From assembly GCA_964429915.1 (NCBI GenBank), contig CAYSDZ010000008.1, forward strand, positions 1 through 64,000: DNA of 64,000 bases, written 5' to 3'. The notes under the pieces were generated by a model that made no database searches, was not told the origin of the DNA, and was given only the letters and a program-made list of their open reading frames with translations. Source of the stretch: Alteromonas_F sp964429915. GTDB taxonomy: Bacteria; Pseudomonadota; Gammaproteobacteria; Enterobacterales; Alteromonadaceae. Numbering within the stretch: position 1 is the stretch's first letter; every line of letters begins with the position of its first letter. A program made the translations under genes and the position numbers. Below, in pieces: positions 15,211-24,494 of the stretch.

Positions 15211-17490
15211 TTATTTTATATCGAAACGGTCGTTTTGCATGACTTTAGCCCACGCTTTAACAAAATCTCTGACAAAACGTTCTTTTGAATTATCGAAAGC
15301 ATACACCTCAGCCACAGCCCTAAGCTCATTACTGGATCCGAAGATAAGGTCAACTGGCGTCGCAGTGTATATCACTTTACCGGTTTTTCTATCGACACCT
15401 TCATACAGGTAGCCGGAGTCTGCTTTTTGCCATTTTGTAGACATATCAAGTAAATTGACAAAAAAGTCGTTAGTCAGCACGCCCGGTTGATCGGTCAATA
15501 CGCCCCGATTACTTCCATCAGTGTTTGCACCCAAGGCACGCATACCACCAACAAGTACAGTCATTTCTGGAACGGTCAACGCAAGCTGGTCAGCATGATT
15601 CACTAAAGCATCTGTGGGCGATAGGTAGTAGTCTGCTGTGTAGTAATTACGGAACCCATCAGCCATTGGCTCTAGGAACGAAAACGAATGCTCGTCGGTT
15701 TGTTCCTGAGTAGCATCGCCTCGTCCTTGTGCGAAAGGTACGGTTACTTCAACCCCTGCATCCGCCGCTGCTTTTTCAATGGCTGCGGCTCCTCCCAACA
15801 CAATTAAATCAGCAAGTGAAATACCTTTGTTTTTTCGATTAAAGCTGCTTTGAATATCCTGAAGTTTAGTCACAACTTTGTTTACTTCTGCAGGGTTGTT
15901 CACAGCCCAATTTTTTTGTGGCGCAAGGGCGATACGTGCGCCGTTAGCTCCACCACGCATATCTGAATCGCGATATGATGCCGCGGCACCCCATGCTACT
16001 CGAACCAACTCTTGAACACTGAGTCCTGATGAAAGAACTTGATCTTTTAACTTTTTAATATCGCGATCTTTGAGCGGTTTAAATTCGTTTGACGCAACAG
16101 GATCCTGCCATGAAAGCGCTTCGTCTGGGTACGCATCGCCTAAATATCTAACAGTCGGACCCATGTCTCTATGCGTCAGCTTATACCAAGCTTTAGCAAA
16201 CGCTTTTTGGTACTCGCTAGGATCAGCAAGAAAGCGCTCAGCAATTTTGCGGTATTCAGGATCTTCTTTTAACGCCAAATCGGTGGTAAACATAACAATG
16301 GAGTTATATTTTCCTTTTATATGAGCATCAGGAGTAGAACCGTCCAAGGCGCCGTTTTTTGCTTTCCACTGTATAGCACCGGCTGGAGAACGTGTTTGTT
16401 CCCATTCGTTGTTTAATAAATTAGAAAGATACAGCGAGGTCCATTGTGTTGGAGCTTGCGTCCAAGCGCCTTCCAAGCCACTGGTTACTGTGTCTTCAGA
16501 GTGACCTTTTCCACATTTGTTTTTCCAACCGAAACCCTGTTCTTCAATGGCTGACGAACCCGGATCTGAGTCTAAACAATCATCAGCCTTGTGCGCACCG
16601 TGCGCTTTACCAAAAGTATGCCCGCCGGCAATAAGTGCGAAGGTTTCTTCGTCATTCATTGCCATACGGCCGAATGATTCACGAATGTTACGAGCTGAAG
16701 CAAGTGGATCAGGAACGCCACCCGGCCCCTCAGGGTTAACATATATCAAGCCTTGGTGAACCGCTGCTAAAGGTTTCTTAAGTTCTCCATTCGCATCGCG
16801 CCGGTCACTTGCTAGCATTTCAACCTCGGGCCCCCAATACACAAGGTCAGGTTCCCAATCGTCGTCTCTACCCGCTGCGAAGCCATAAGTTTCAAAACCC
16901 ATGTTTTCAAGTGCTACGTTACCTGCTAATACAATAAGATCAGACCAAGAAATGTGCTCGCCATACTTTTGTTTAACTGGCCATAATAAGCGTCGTGCTT
17001 TATCTAGGTTGCCATTGTCAGGCCAACTATTGAGGGGGTTAAAGCGTTGCTGTCCACCACCTGCACCGCCGCGACCATCATGTGTACGGTATGTACCTGC
17101 CGCGTGCCATGTCATTCGAATGAAGAAGGGACCATAGTTACCATAATCAGCAGGCCACCAATCCTGTGATTCCGTTAAGACATTGTTGATGTCGGCTTTT
17201 AACTCAGCCATATCTAATTTTGCGAAGGCTGCGGCGTAATCAAAATTTTCACCGAGTGGATTAGACTTTTCGTCGTGATCGCGCAATGGCGTTAAATCTA
17301 GAGAATCAGGCCACCAAAACAGGTTTGACTTGGCTTTGTTAGGTGCAACGGTACCCATACCAATAGCACCAGACGGTTTACTGATCGTTTTTTTATCGTT
17401 TTCGTGATTGTGTGCGATGGCATTATTAGAAAGACTCAACGCAACAATACCTGCTACTGCAGATACTCGAAATAATGTAGTTAGACTCAT
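15211..17490 (-). CDS. katG: Catalase-peroxidase with signal peptide
   Basis: 759 residues, the normal two-domain KatG length plus a signal peptide (MSLTTLFRVSAVAGIVALSL, cleavage near AIA-HNH), so it probably works in the periplasm like KatP. Distal pocket residues are intact in FFIRMTWHAAGTYR (Arg, Trp, His). The adduct Tyr is in LIYVNPEGPGG and the proximal heme His in GGHTFGKAHGA. It dismutates H2O2 and has peroxidase activity. Start: ATG at 17490 with GAGGA nine bases upstream, rather than the TTG at 17505. A roughly 250-base upstream region should carry its promoter; I could not identify an OxyR site with confidence. Confidence 0.95.
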   Translation of the reverse strand: MSLTTLFRVSAVAGIVALSLSNNAIAHNHENDKKTISKPSGAIGMGTVAPNKAKSNLFWWPDSLDLTPLRDHDEKSNPLGENFDYAAAFAKLDMAELKADINNVLTESQDWWPADYGNYGPFFIRMTWHAAGTYRTHDGRGGAGGGQQRFNPLNSWPDNGNLDKARRLLWPVKQKYGEHISWSDLIVLAGNVALENMGFETYGFAAGRDDDWEPDLVYWGPEVEMLASDRRDANGELKKPLAAVHQGLIYVNPEGPGGVPDPLASARNIRESFGRMAMNDEETFALIAGGHTFGKAHGAHKADDCLDSDPGSSAIEEQGFGWKNKCGKGHSEDTVTSGLEGAWTQAPTQWTSLYLSNLLNNEWEQTRSPAGAIQWKAKNGALDGSTPDAHIKGKYNSIVMFTTDLALKEDPEYRKIAERFLADPSEYQKAFAKAWYKLTHRDMGPTVRYLGDAYPDEALSWQDPVASNEFKPLKDRDIKKLKDQVLSSGLSVQELVRVAWGAAASYRDSDMRGGANGARIALAPQKNWAVNNPAEVNKVVTKLQDIQSSFNRKNKGISLADLIVLGGAAAIEKAAADAGVEVTVPFAQGRGDATQEQTDEHSFSFLEPMADGFRNYYTADYYLSPTDALVNHADQLALTVPEMTVLVGGMRALGANTDGSNRGVLTDQPGVLTNDFFVNLLDMSTKWQKADSGYLYEGVDRKTGKVIYTATPVDLIFGSSNELRAVAEVYAFDNSKERFVRDFVKAWAKVMQNDRFDIK

Positions 17491-17738
17491 TAGGAAGATC
17501 CTCAATGGTTATATAATTGTTAAACACTCACTTCGAGACAGATAGTAGCTTGTCGACTTAAATAAAGAGAATCAATAAAATAGATTGAAGTAATCGAAAA
17601 CATGAATTCTACTATTTTTAAGTCATAAACCACGGGTAATGGCTTGAGTGTCAACTTATCTATACGTTAGTTGATAGGGGTTGTCCAGAGAGGCGTGAAT
17701 GTTTATTTACAAATATGTTAATTAATGAATAAGTAAAA

Positions 17739-18602
17739 CTAGCGCAGAAATGCGGTCTGAGCGCGATGCCTTTTCCATCTTTCCCAACGGCTGGGAGCGA
17801 TTGCGTTTATTAATCTATCTATTCCTTGCATGATAGTTAAGTTGTATAGCCCATGCAGTTTATCTCTTATCTTAGGGCTGGCACAACGCAAAGACAGCGC
17901 ATAACCAGCCTCGTCGTACACCATGTGATGCCAACACCCAGCAGGTATATATAAAGTGTCACCTGGGTGCAGTGTGACCCGATAGCCTGAGGCGCGATAT
18001 AATCCAGGGAAACGTTCAAAATCAGGGTTGTCTACATCAATATAACTGCGGCAAGTAAATGGAGCTCGATGGATATTACGACTTTGGTGATAAGGAAACA
18101 GAGTGACAGTTTTTATTCCATATAACGAGGTATGAAAAACGTGAGACATATCAATATCAAAATGCATTTGTGTAATGGCCTGCTTACAGCCAAAAAACAT
18201 AAAAACAAATTGCTTTGAAAATCCATCGGCGAGATCGGGCAAACGAATATCGTTGAGTAATTCTGGAATATGAGACTTGATGTTATATAAAAACATGCGT
18301 AAATCTTGCGGTGTTGTTAGTACTTGCTCTATATAGTCAGCAAGTGCCATTGTTTTAGCACCATTCATATAACCTTTGCCGGCATCAACAAAGCTTTTGT
18401 CATAAACCGTTACGCGTTTATCACCGTACTCTGTTTGAAAAAACGAGGGTGTCCATTTAGAGAAGGCTGGCCAATTCTTTGCTAAATCTTTAATAACTAA
18501 TGGTTTTAATGTATTGAAATACTGACTTTGAAAGTCATCTTTAGCGATGCTGTTAACGGAATCGACAGCATGTAAGTCCAGCGCGGGTGATGCTGTATTC
18601 AT
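17739..18602 (-). CDS. JmjC/cupin-8-type Fe(II)/2-oxoglutarate oxygenase
   Basis: 287 residues of the cupin-like JmjC group. QMHFDIDMSHVFHTSLYGIKT holds the HxD iron motif; GDTLYIPAGCWHHMVY holds the distal His. The start LKPLVIKDLAKNWPAFSKW is the usual opening of these hydroxylases (the TYW5/FIH-like pattern). Expected chemistry is 2-oxoglutarate-dependent hydroxylation of a protein, peptide or small molecule; substrate unknown. It lies 28 bases after the RhlA-like hydrolase in the same direction, so the pair probably forms an operon. Confidence 0.85.
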   Translation of the reverse strand: MNTASPALDLHAVDSVNSIAKDDFQSQYFNTLKPLVIKDLAKNWPAFSKWTPSFFQTEYGDKRVTVYDKSFVDAGKGYMNGAKTMALADYIEQVLTTPQDLRMFLYNIKSHIPELLNDIRLPDLADGFSKQFVFMFFGCKQAITQMHFDIDMSHVFHTSLYGIKTVTLFPYHQSRNIHRAPFTCRSYIDVDNPDFERFPGLYRASGYRVTLHPGDTLYIPAGCWHHMVYDEAGYALSLRCASPKIRDKLHGLYNLTIMQGIDRLINAIAPSRWERWKRHRAQTAFLR

Positions 18603-18630
18603 TATAAAACCGAAAGCGTTTAACTGCGTC

Positions 18631-19440
18631 TTACGCAGTTAAAAATTCGCGATATGTACTCAATATTTCGGGTTGCTCCCAATGTAAGAAATGCCCAGCG
18701 CCCGGTACTAACTTGTAAACACAATCTGGTATCTGCTTCGACGCTTTTTTTATACCGTTGTGATCTAAAATCGCATCGTACTCGCCACTAATAATAAGTG
18801 TTTTCGCTTCAATGTTAGAAAGGTCGACAAATTGTTCGATATGGTCCGTTTGTTCGACAAATTCGCAGTGCGCTGCAAAACTAACAAACTCGTCTTCAGT
18901 CATGTTACCGAATTGATTGATGATTTGACGTTTTTGACTGTCTGGGATGTGCTGCCCAAACCCTTCAATCATAAGGGGAGCAATTTCTTCAGAGCGCCCC
19001 TCGTCGTAAAGGCGTTTACCTTCTTTAATGAGATACAAAACTTCTCTGTTGGGTTTTACACCAAAACTACCCAGTATCATTTTTGAAATAAGGTTGGGGT
19101 TTTTGGCTGCTACGGCTGCCGAAATGATGGTTCCCCACGACGCTGCGGCTAATATAACTTTACCGTTTCTATTGGTTACATCGATAACTTTTAACAATAC
19201 GTCTTGTTGTTCTTCAAAAGAAATTTCTGGCTTGCCTGTAAGAAAGCTGGCTCTGCCTTGACCTGGAAGGTCGAAAACCACAACGGAATAGTCTGCGACA
19301 AAGTGGCTAATAAAGCTACGCCAAGCTGCCATGGTTTGTTTTGCACCACTGATACAAACGATGGTTTCTTTTGCCTCACCGTAAATTCTATACGGAACCA
19401 AAAATCGTCCTAGCCGTATTTCGTCTTTTATAATTTTCAT
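18631..19440 (-). CDS. RhlA-like alpha/beta hydrolase
   Basis: 269 residues of alpha/beta-hydrolase fold: ETIVCISGAKQTMAAW, VVVFDLPGQGRAS, nucleophile elbow LAAASWGTIIS, acid in IISGEYDAILD and His in GAGHFLHWE. The SWG elbow, the FDLPGQG strand and overall layout recall RhlA, which joins two 3-hydroxyacyl units from ACP or CoA to make the lipid part of rhamnolipids. No rhamnosyltransferase (RhlB/C) is near, so a free hydroxy-lipid or another ester is more likely. It precedes the JmjC gene by 28 bases. Confidence 0.75.
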   Translation of the reverse strand: MKIIKDEIRLGRFLVPYRIYGEAKETIVCISGAKQTMAAWRSFISHFVADYSVVVFDLPGQGRASFLTGKPEISFEEQQDVLLKVIDVTNRNGKVILAAASWGTIISAAVAAKNPNLISKMILGSFGVKPNREVLYLIKEGKRLYDEGRSEEIAPLMIEGFGQHIPDSQKRQIINQFGNMTEDEFVSFAAHCEFVEQTDHIEQFVDLSNIEAKTLIISGEYDAILDHNGIKKASKQIPDCVYKLVPGAGHFLHWEQPEILSTYREFLTA

Positions 19441-19695
19441 TTTTTTAAAATACCTGTATTACTGAATGCTGCCGTACGCGCTAACCGATATTGTGTTATG
19501 AAGTAAATACGATGATTGATCACAGCAGAATAGAATGAACGGGGCAAGTTTTTTGTTTTAATTGTGTTAAACATACACGAAATCTTACTGCAATGTCTAA
19601 ATATCACAAAACATTATCACCGATAGTTTGCGAATAAACAAAAATTCGAAGTACACTTTAACTATAAGCTTATTTTTTTGTAGTTATTTCTTTAC

Positions 19696-20808
19696 ATGCG
19701 TTCAAGACCTTTACTCAATTATAAACGCGACCATAAAACGTTATTTTTGGAAAACACTCGCTTACGCGAAGAAGCAGCAAGGTCTTTGGGCCTCCATCAA
19801 TACCGTTTCTACAAAACGCCCAAATTTATTACTGATGAAGGTGAGAAACTGACAATCGAACCAGAACGAAGCGTTATTGTTCCGCACTATGAAGTGATGA
19901 CAGGCGTTATACCGCTACTTAAAAATGCAGTAGCAGGATTTTCAGTGGTTGAAAACAGTGAATCAGGCTTTCGATATCCCACTGCGGCCTTAGCCGGACA
20001 GAATGCGCCTTTTATCAAACGAATGCGTTCAGAATATTTCCATAAGACTGATGAAGACCGCAGCATTTGCCGACCAGTGAATTTATCTTACGGCATAAAA
20101 AGCCGAGGAAAAGCAGACAACCGTCTTGAATATGAGGTATGGGTACCAGATTCGCAAATGGGGCTTACGCATTTACCGTTAATGATTGAAAAATACGGGG
20201 AAGACCTGCCGCAAAGTATTCGTGATTTTATTTTACAGCCATCCTGTGTGCATGGCTGGATGGGCGTTAAACGCGCCGCCTTTGACGCGCTATATCAATG
20301 TACCGACACTCACTTGGTGATGTGTCTGAGCCTGTCGCTAGACGCATATAACATTGGTGCTCGCCCTGATTTAGCGTTCTCCCCTCAAGTTGAAAGCTCA
20401 ATTGCATTGAGTCAGGCTGAGTTTGAATGGGAGGTGTTGGGATATTTTGCTCCAATTGGAGTCGAATTAAACCAGGACGTGATTTGGTCTAGCATTCATC
20501 AAGCGCTTGAAGCGGTCAGCCAACCGCTTCACGACAGTTTAAACTCATCAATAATTCCATCAAATGAAAGTAAGACTGAGCGAATCCTCTCGGTCGTTGC
20601 CGGTCATGGAGTTACAAGCAACGAGATTGCTCAGTTAAATCTGCAACCGCAAGAGTTCTTACAAACAAGCAGTGAAAGCCGTTTAAAACGGCATGATTCA
20701 AATCGGACTGTTAATTTGTTAGGGCGATTGAATCGCTTGTTTTATCAGCCCGAACATATTCTTCCTTCGTTGCAGACATTGCATGATGTCATGATTTCGT
20801 CGTCCTAA
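19696..20808 (+). CDS. Conserved-looking protein of unknown function
   Basis: 370 residues, no signal peptide or membrane segment. The middle is rich in aromatic and charged residues (YEVWVPDSQMGLTHLPLMIE; VHGWMGVKRAAFDALYQCTD). The C-terminal 90 residues look helical and include SVVAGHGVTSNEIAQLNLQP, which could be a helix-turn-helix, but I cannot assign it. The ATG at 19696 has no clear Shine-Dalgarno. It is transcribed away from the RhlA-like gene and meets the next unknown gene tail-to-tail with a four-base overlap. Confidence 0.6.
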   Translation: MRSRPLLNYKRDHKTLFLENTRLREEAARSLGLHQYRFYKTPKFITDEGEKLTIEPERSVIVPHYEVMTGVIPLLKNAVAGFSVVENSESGFRYPTAALAGQNAPFIKRMRSEYFHKTDEDRSICRPVNLSYGIKSRGKADNRLEYEVWVPDSQMGLTHLPLMIEKYGEDLPQSIRDFILQPSCVHGWMGVKRAAFDALYQCTDTHLVMCLSLSLDAYNIGARPDLAFSPQVESSIALSQAEFEWEVLGYFAPIGVELNQDVIWSSIHQALEAVSQPLHDSLNSSIIPSNESKTERILSVVAGHGVTSNEIAQLNLQPQEFLQTSSESRLKRHDSNRTVNLLGRLNRLFYQPEHILPSLQTLHDVMISSS

Positions 20809-21506
20809 CATATACCATCACTAATTTGCTGTTTTGGTGAACAGCTGACTAGAAAATGGCCGCCTAAATCTGTTAATTGCCAAACGCCGAATTCTTTGTA
20901 AATGAACCCTAAACTCTCAAGTAGTGTTCGACTAAACGCACTATTCACAATGTGATGAGGAAATGTTTTTTCAGCGCTAGCTTGCAGTTGAAAGGCAAGT
21001 TGCCCAATGCTTTTTGCGACATTTTGTTTGTGATAATTTTTACCGATATCCATCAAAGTCAGCATATCATCATAGACCATCTTGGAAACATACGATGGGA
21101 GTGTTGGGTGTACGTCAGCAAATATCAGTTCGTTCATTAACATGTTTTCAAGCAGTAATGCGCTCATTGGCTGATTGTCGCTTGCGGCAATGCTCATTAT
21201 GTTAAAAATAACTAAACTTTTGGGGATGACTGAAGAGCTTATACAGTTTGTGATGCTCTCGTTTTTACAAATACCCTGAACAGCGTTAGTAAATAACGTA
21301 GTGATCAGTTTTTGCTCCGGCCGTGTGTATTCATTAAATTTTGAAGTTATAAGGGCATTGGTCGATTCACAGGGTGTTTGAATGGGATGGCTTAAGTTTT
21401 TGTGAATATGTTCTGTCGATTTTGCTTGGGTGAATAGTGCCGAACGAGCATATTCGTCTGCTGACTCAGCATTTTCGGAAGTGCCTAAAGTGGTCATTTC
21501 AATCAT
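20805..21506 (-). CDS. Helical protein of unknown function
   Basis: 233 residues, predominantly helical, soluble, without signal peptide. The C-terminus (LLESLGFIYKEFGVWQLTDLGGHFL) resembles a winged-helix wing region but is not enough to call a regulator. Start: ATG at 21506 with AAGGA eight bases upstream, a good site, supports it as a real gene. It converges on the 370-residue unknown. Confidence 0.6.
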   Translation of the reverse strand: MIEMTTLGTSENAESADEYARSALFTQAKSTEHIHKNLSHPIQTPCESTNALITSKFNEYTRPEQKLITTLFTNAVQGICKNESITNCISSSVIPKSLVIFNIMSIAASDNQPMSALLLENMLMNELIFADVHPTLPSYVSKMVYDDMLTLMDIGKNYHKQNVAKSIGQLAFQLQASAEKTFPHHIVNSAFSRTLLESLGFIYKEFGVWQLTDLGGHFLVSCSPKQQISDGIC

Positions 21507-21608
21507 ACAGGTATCCTTTATAGACTCAAATAATGTGAAGCATCAAATTAGAAACGAGGCAGTAAACCCTTAAATGTGCATTTAACATTTATATTGTCAT
21601 TTGGCTTG

Positions 21609-21899
21609 CTACAATCGTGTACCACGATTTAATCTAACAAACCCTAACAAAAAGCAGGCCATAAAAAACACCCATATAAAACAGGTGCCTAGCCCTTTTT
21701 TTAGGTTTGAAGAGACAAGTTTTTCACTGGGATGTGTAGAAATTACAGATATTTGATATCTGTAATCCCTGATTTCTCTGTCAGGCTTGAGGGTAAAAAG
21801 TGAGCATGATTTATGCTCGTCTGAGTAAATACGCTCGATGCGAGACAAGACTTCTGCATCACAAAATGCTTGGCTTGTTTTTTGCTTTTTGTTTAGCAA
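21609..21899 (-). CDS. Doubtful small membrane protein
   Basis: 96 codons with one strong hydrophobic segment near the C-terminus (GTCFIWVFFMACFLLGFVRL) preceded by a basic soluble part. The start would be TTG at 21899 with no proper ribosome-binding site. Nothing better covers this interval, but I cannot exclude a chance frame. Confidence 0.35.
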   Translation of the reverse strand: MLNKKQKTSQAFCDAEVLSRIERIYSDEHKSCSLFTLKPDREIRDYRYQISVISTHPSEKLVSSNLKKGLGTCFIWVFFMACFLLGFVRLNRGTRL

Positions 21900-21968
21900 C
21901 TATTTACATTTCAATTAACCTCTTCTATTTTTCAGTAAAAAATGAAGACAGATAACTAGGACGCAACT

Positions 21969-22127
21969 ATGGACCTTTTAAGAATTCTCTTATCTATTTT
22001 ATTACCACCCATTGGTGTTTTATTGCAGGTAGGGTTAACCAAGCATTTTTTTATTAATATTTTACTGACTTTATTAGGCTATCTGCCGGGTATCATTCAT
22101 GCTGTGTGGATAATTGCTAAAAAGTAG
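21969..22127 (+). CDS. YqaE/Pmp3 family small membrane protein
   Basis: 52 residues: MDLLRILLSILLPPIGVLLQ, then a second hydrophobic helix GYLPGIIHAVWIIAKK. This is the full UPF0057/Pmp3 pattern, with the PPIGV turn and the GxxPGxIHAxW signature. Family members are two-helix inner-membrane proteolipids linked in yeast to membrane potential and salt stress. AGGA lies eight bases before the ATG. It stands alone on the plus strand between minus-strand genes. Confidence 0.92.
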   Translation: MDLLRILLSILLPPIGVLLQVGLTKHFFINILLTLLGYLPGIIHAVWIIAKK

Positions 22128-22154
22128 TTTAAGCAGGAAATGTTGTTGTGATGG

Positions 22155-22675
22155 TCACGCTTTTTTTACAAACTTAGCCGTGATCATCATTTCTATACCG
22201 CCGTCTATTTTACAATCCAATTCATGGTCTTTTGTGTCTCGCACATGCTTTACCATTACTTTAGAACCGATTTTTATAACCTGAGAGCTTCCTTTTACTT
22301 CTATACCCGTTCCCCCTCAACATGCTCGTTTCAGCGCTGTGAAGCTCCCAAGGGCGAAGCCTAAAAGGATTTACCCTGCGTCAAATTGTTTCGACATGGA
22401 ACCACCATGCCTTCTCCCATTTTCCTTGTTTAAATCCTTTTATTCGTTCGCTGAAACGAGCATGTTGAGGGGGAACGGGTATAAGTCTTTGATCACTGTT
22501 GCCTTATCGCCGCTACGCAACTTTTTTCCATTGGCATCGTCGACGCATAATTCGTCATCAGATTCAGTCTCAGTTGGGTTCCACTCAAATCCGCACAAGG
22601 ACAAATCATTAAATTTTGGTCTGGATACACATATTCAGATTTGCACTGTGGGCACATAGGAGAGTTTTCTGTCAT
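22155..22675 (-). pseudogene. yjdM: yjdM/phnA-type zinc-ribbon gene, disrupted
   Basis: Joined in order, three minus-strand pieces rebuild a complete YjdM (PhnA) protein. First is MTENSPMCPQCKSEYVYPDQ, with the first half of the zinc ribbon, to ICP. Next, after a one-base loss, comes CGFEWNPTETESDDELC through KATVIKDL. Last, after a 178-bp insert, EVKGSSQVIKIGSKVMVKHV runs to ITAKFVKKA and TGA at 22155. The frameshift falls between the two Cys of the second CPxC knuckle; the insert falls exactly after the Leu codon TTA. With the insert removed only the single frameshift remains. It ends two bases before the response-regulator gene begins its 3' end, on the same strand. Confidence 0.88.
22304..22481. 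mobile_element. 178-bp MITE-like element with 33-bp perfect inverted repeats
   Basis: The ends at 22304-22336 and 22449-22481 are perfect 33-base inverted repeats beginning TACCCGTTCCCCCTCAACAT. TA dinucleotides flank both sides (22302-22303 and 22482-22483), and removing the element plus one TA restores the yjdM frame at that point, so TA is the target duplication. TA targeting suggests an IS630/Tc1-mariner-type transposase in trans. Inside, AAAAGGATTTA and TAAATCCTTTT form a second inverted pair. No transposase ORF. Confidence 0.9.
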
Positions 22676-22676
22676 G

Positions 22677-23303
22677 TTAAATCCAACCTTTTTGTTTTGC
22701 TATTCTTGCGGCGTCTATGCGGTTGACCGCATTCAGCTTTGAAATTGCTTCGGATAAGTAATTTCGTACAGTGCCTTCAGACAAAAACAAGGATGCCGAA
22801 ATATCTTTCGTTTTCATACCTTCACCGGCCAGTTTTATCGCTCGACGTTCTTTTTCTGAAAGCGGGTTTTTATCATCTAAGGCCATTAATGCTAATTCTG
22901 GATCAATAAACCGCTGCCCCTCATATACCTTATTAATCGCCTCAACTAGATATGCCGTTGGCGCTTCTTTTAGCACAAATGCTTTTACTCCTAAATCCAA
23001 GGCTTGTTTAATGTACCCAGGTTTTGAAAACGTCGTCATAATCATCACGTTTACCTGTTGCCCCTGCTCATGAAGCGAGCCTGCCAGTTCTAAACCTGAT
23101 ATGTGTGGCATTTCTATATCGGTGAGTACTACATCTACCTGATAATTTAGATGGGCAAGCGAAGTGAGCGCCTGCTTACCATTTTCAGACTGTCCTACAA
23201 CCTCTATATTGTCTTCTAGGCTGAGCAGACTTGCTATCGCCTCTCTGACCATGGCTTGATCTTCGACGATAAACAATCGTATCGTGCCGTGTTTTTCGTT
23301 CAT
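22677..23303 (-). CDS. NarL/DesR-type response regulator
   Basis: 208 residues: receiver domain (IRLFIVEDQAMVREAI; phospho-acceptor Asp in VDVVLTDIEMPHISG; Lys in AFVLKEAPTAYLV) and C-terminal LuxR-type helix-turn-helix (LAGEGMKTKDISASLFLSEG, TVRNYLSEAISKL). Its ATG overlaps the stop of the sensor kinase by four bases, so the pair is translationally coupled. The layout and kinase type are those of DesK/DesR systems. Target genes are not evident; the TPR gene upstream of the kinase is a candidate. Confidence 0.92.
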   Translation of the reverse strand: MNEKHGTIRLFIVEDQAMVREAIASLLSLEDNIEVVGQSENGKQALTSLAHLNYQVDVVLTDIEMPHISGLELAGSLHEQGQQVNVMIMTTFSKPGYIKQALDLGVKAFVLKEAPTAYLVEAINKVYEGQRFIDPELALMALDDKNPLSEKERRAIKLAGEGMKTKDISASLFLSEGTVRNYLSEAISKLNAVNRIDAARIAKQKGWI

Positions 23304-24424
23304 AACGGCAATCGCACCACTAGCGAGACGCCATTATCGAAACTTAGGTCAAACGAACCGTTAAGTTCTGCAACTCGGCTTTTCATCCCATTTATTCCAT
23401 TACCTGCTTGAATATGTCGGGTAGTACCGTTGTCTTTGATAATAAGCACAAGCTGATCACCTTCTTGTTCCATATAAAGCGATACCGTTTTACCATTACT
23501 GTGGCGCATTATGTTAGTCACCCATTCTTTGCATATCATTTGCAAAGCACTTTCTTTTTTGGGCTCAAGGAAGGGTATTTCAACATATTTGTGCGTTTCA
23601 AAGCCTAAACGATCTAATTCGATTAGCAACTCATCAAGAGCAGACGCCAAATGTTTTTTATTCAAGCCAGTCACGGCTTGCCGTACTTCTGATAGAGTGT
23701 GTCTCGCAAGCACAGCGACGTCGCTTATTTCTTCTTTTGCGTCTTCATATTTTTTCTTGTCGATGAATTTCTCTGCTAATTCCGATTTCAACGCTAGAGA
23801 GGATAAAGAGTGACCGAGTAAATCGTGCATATCGCGTGCAATGCGCTCGCGCTCAGCAATGGCTGCTAGCTTTTCAATGTATTCGTTTTGCTTGTCTTTG
23901 GTGAGTTGATGTAACTTTTCTTTGCGCATAAAAAAGCCGTACATGAACAAAGCTAAGGTAATAGTCGAGGCAATACCTAAAAAATAAAATGACCATAAAT
24001 TGAAAAAATACGCAGCCAGTATTTGTGAAGCAAGATTGATTACCAACCACAGAAAAGCTTTTCGCGCCACAAAATAATAGCCGCTAAAAAAAGCCGCGTA
24101 ACCAAACAACGAACTGGTACCCGGGTAACAATAACTGCCGATACTAGAAACCAGTATAATGCCGGTGATAGGAAGGTAACTTTTGTGGCTAAAAGACCGA
24201 ACGCAAGCGGTATGGAAAAATAAAAATCCTATATAAATTAGCCCGATCACGACAAGCTCGAACTTTGTCTGTGTTGAATACATTGAGGGGAGGGGCAAAA
24301 AATAAAATAAAGAAAAAAACAGTGAGAAATAAGACCATTTCGCCTCGTTAGAAGAACCAATTGCTTTCTCTATGTCTACGCTCGGTTCAAAGTTAGCTTG
24401 AGTGACATGACTGGCGGTTTTCAT
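23300..24424 (-). CDS. DesK-type sensor histidine kinase
   Basis: 374 residues. Five or so hydrophobic segments between residues 30 and 170 form the sensor, with no large periplasmic loop. A coiled linker leads to the HisKA_3 site RERIARDMHDLLGHSLSSLA (phospho-His in MHDLLGH). The ATP-binding region ends LIIKDNGTTRHIQAGNGING and MKSRVAELNGSF. Membrane-embedded sensors of this class respond to membrane state or small lipophilic signals. It is 70 bases downstream of the TPR gene, with a strong hairpin between them. Confidence 0.9.
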   Translation of the reverse strand: MKTASHVTQANFEPSVDIEKAIGSSNEAKWSYFSLFFSLFYFLPLPSMYSTQTKFELVVIGLIYIGFLFFHTACVRSFSHKSYLPITGIILVSSIGSYCYPGTSSLFGYAAFFSGYYFVARKAFLWLVINLASQILAAYFFNLWSFYFLGIASTITLALFMYGFFMRKEKLHQLTKDKQNEYIEKLAAIAERERIARDMHDLLGHSLSSLALKSELAEKFIDKKKYEDAKEEISDVAVLARHTLSEVRQAVTGLNKKHLASALDELLIELDRLGFETHKYVEIPFLEPKKESALQMICKEWVTNIMRHSNGKTVSLYMEQEGDQLVLIIKDNGTTRHIQAGNGINGMKSRVAELNGSFDLSFDNGVSLVVRLPL

Positions 24425-24449
24425 TGCTGCTTTTTTATCCTCAGATAAG

Positions 24450-24473
24450 GTCTGACAGCATTAGCTGTCAGAC
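24450..24473. other. Strong intergenic hairpin
   Basis: GTCTGACAGC (24450-24459) and GCTGTCAGAC (24464-24473) form a perfect 10-bp stem with a 4-base loop between the TPR and kinase genes. On the minus strand no T run follows, so it is not a standard terminator. It could protect the TPR transcript or set unequal expression of the two genes. Confidence 0.5.
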
Positions 24474-24494
24474 TGTGTTGCTTGCCACATTACA

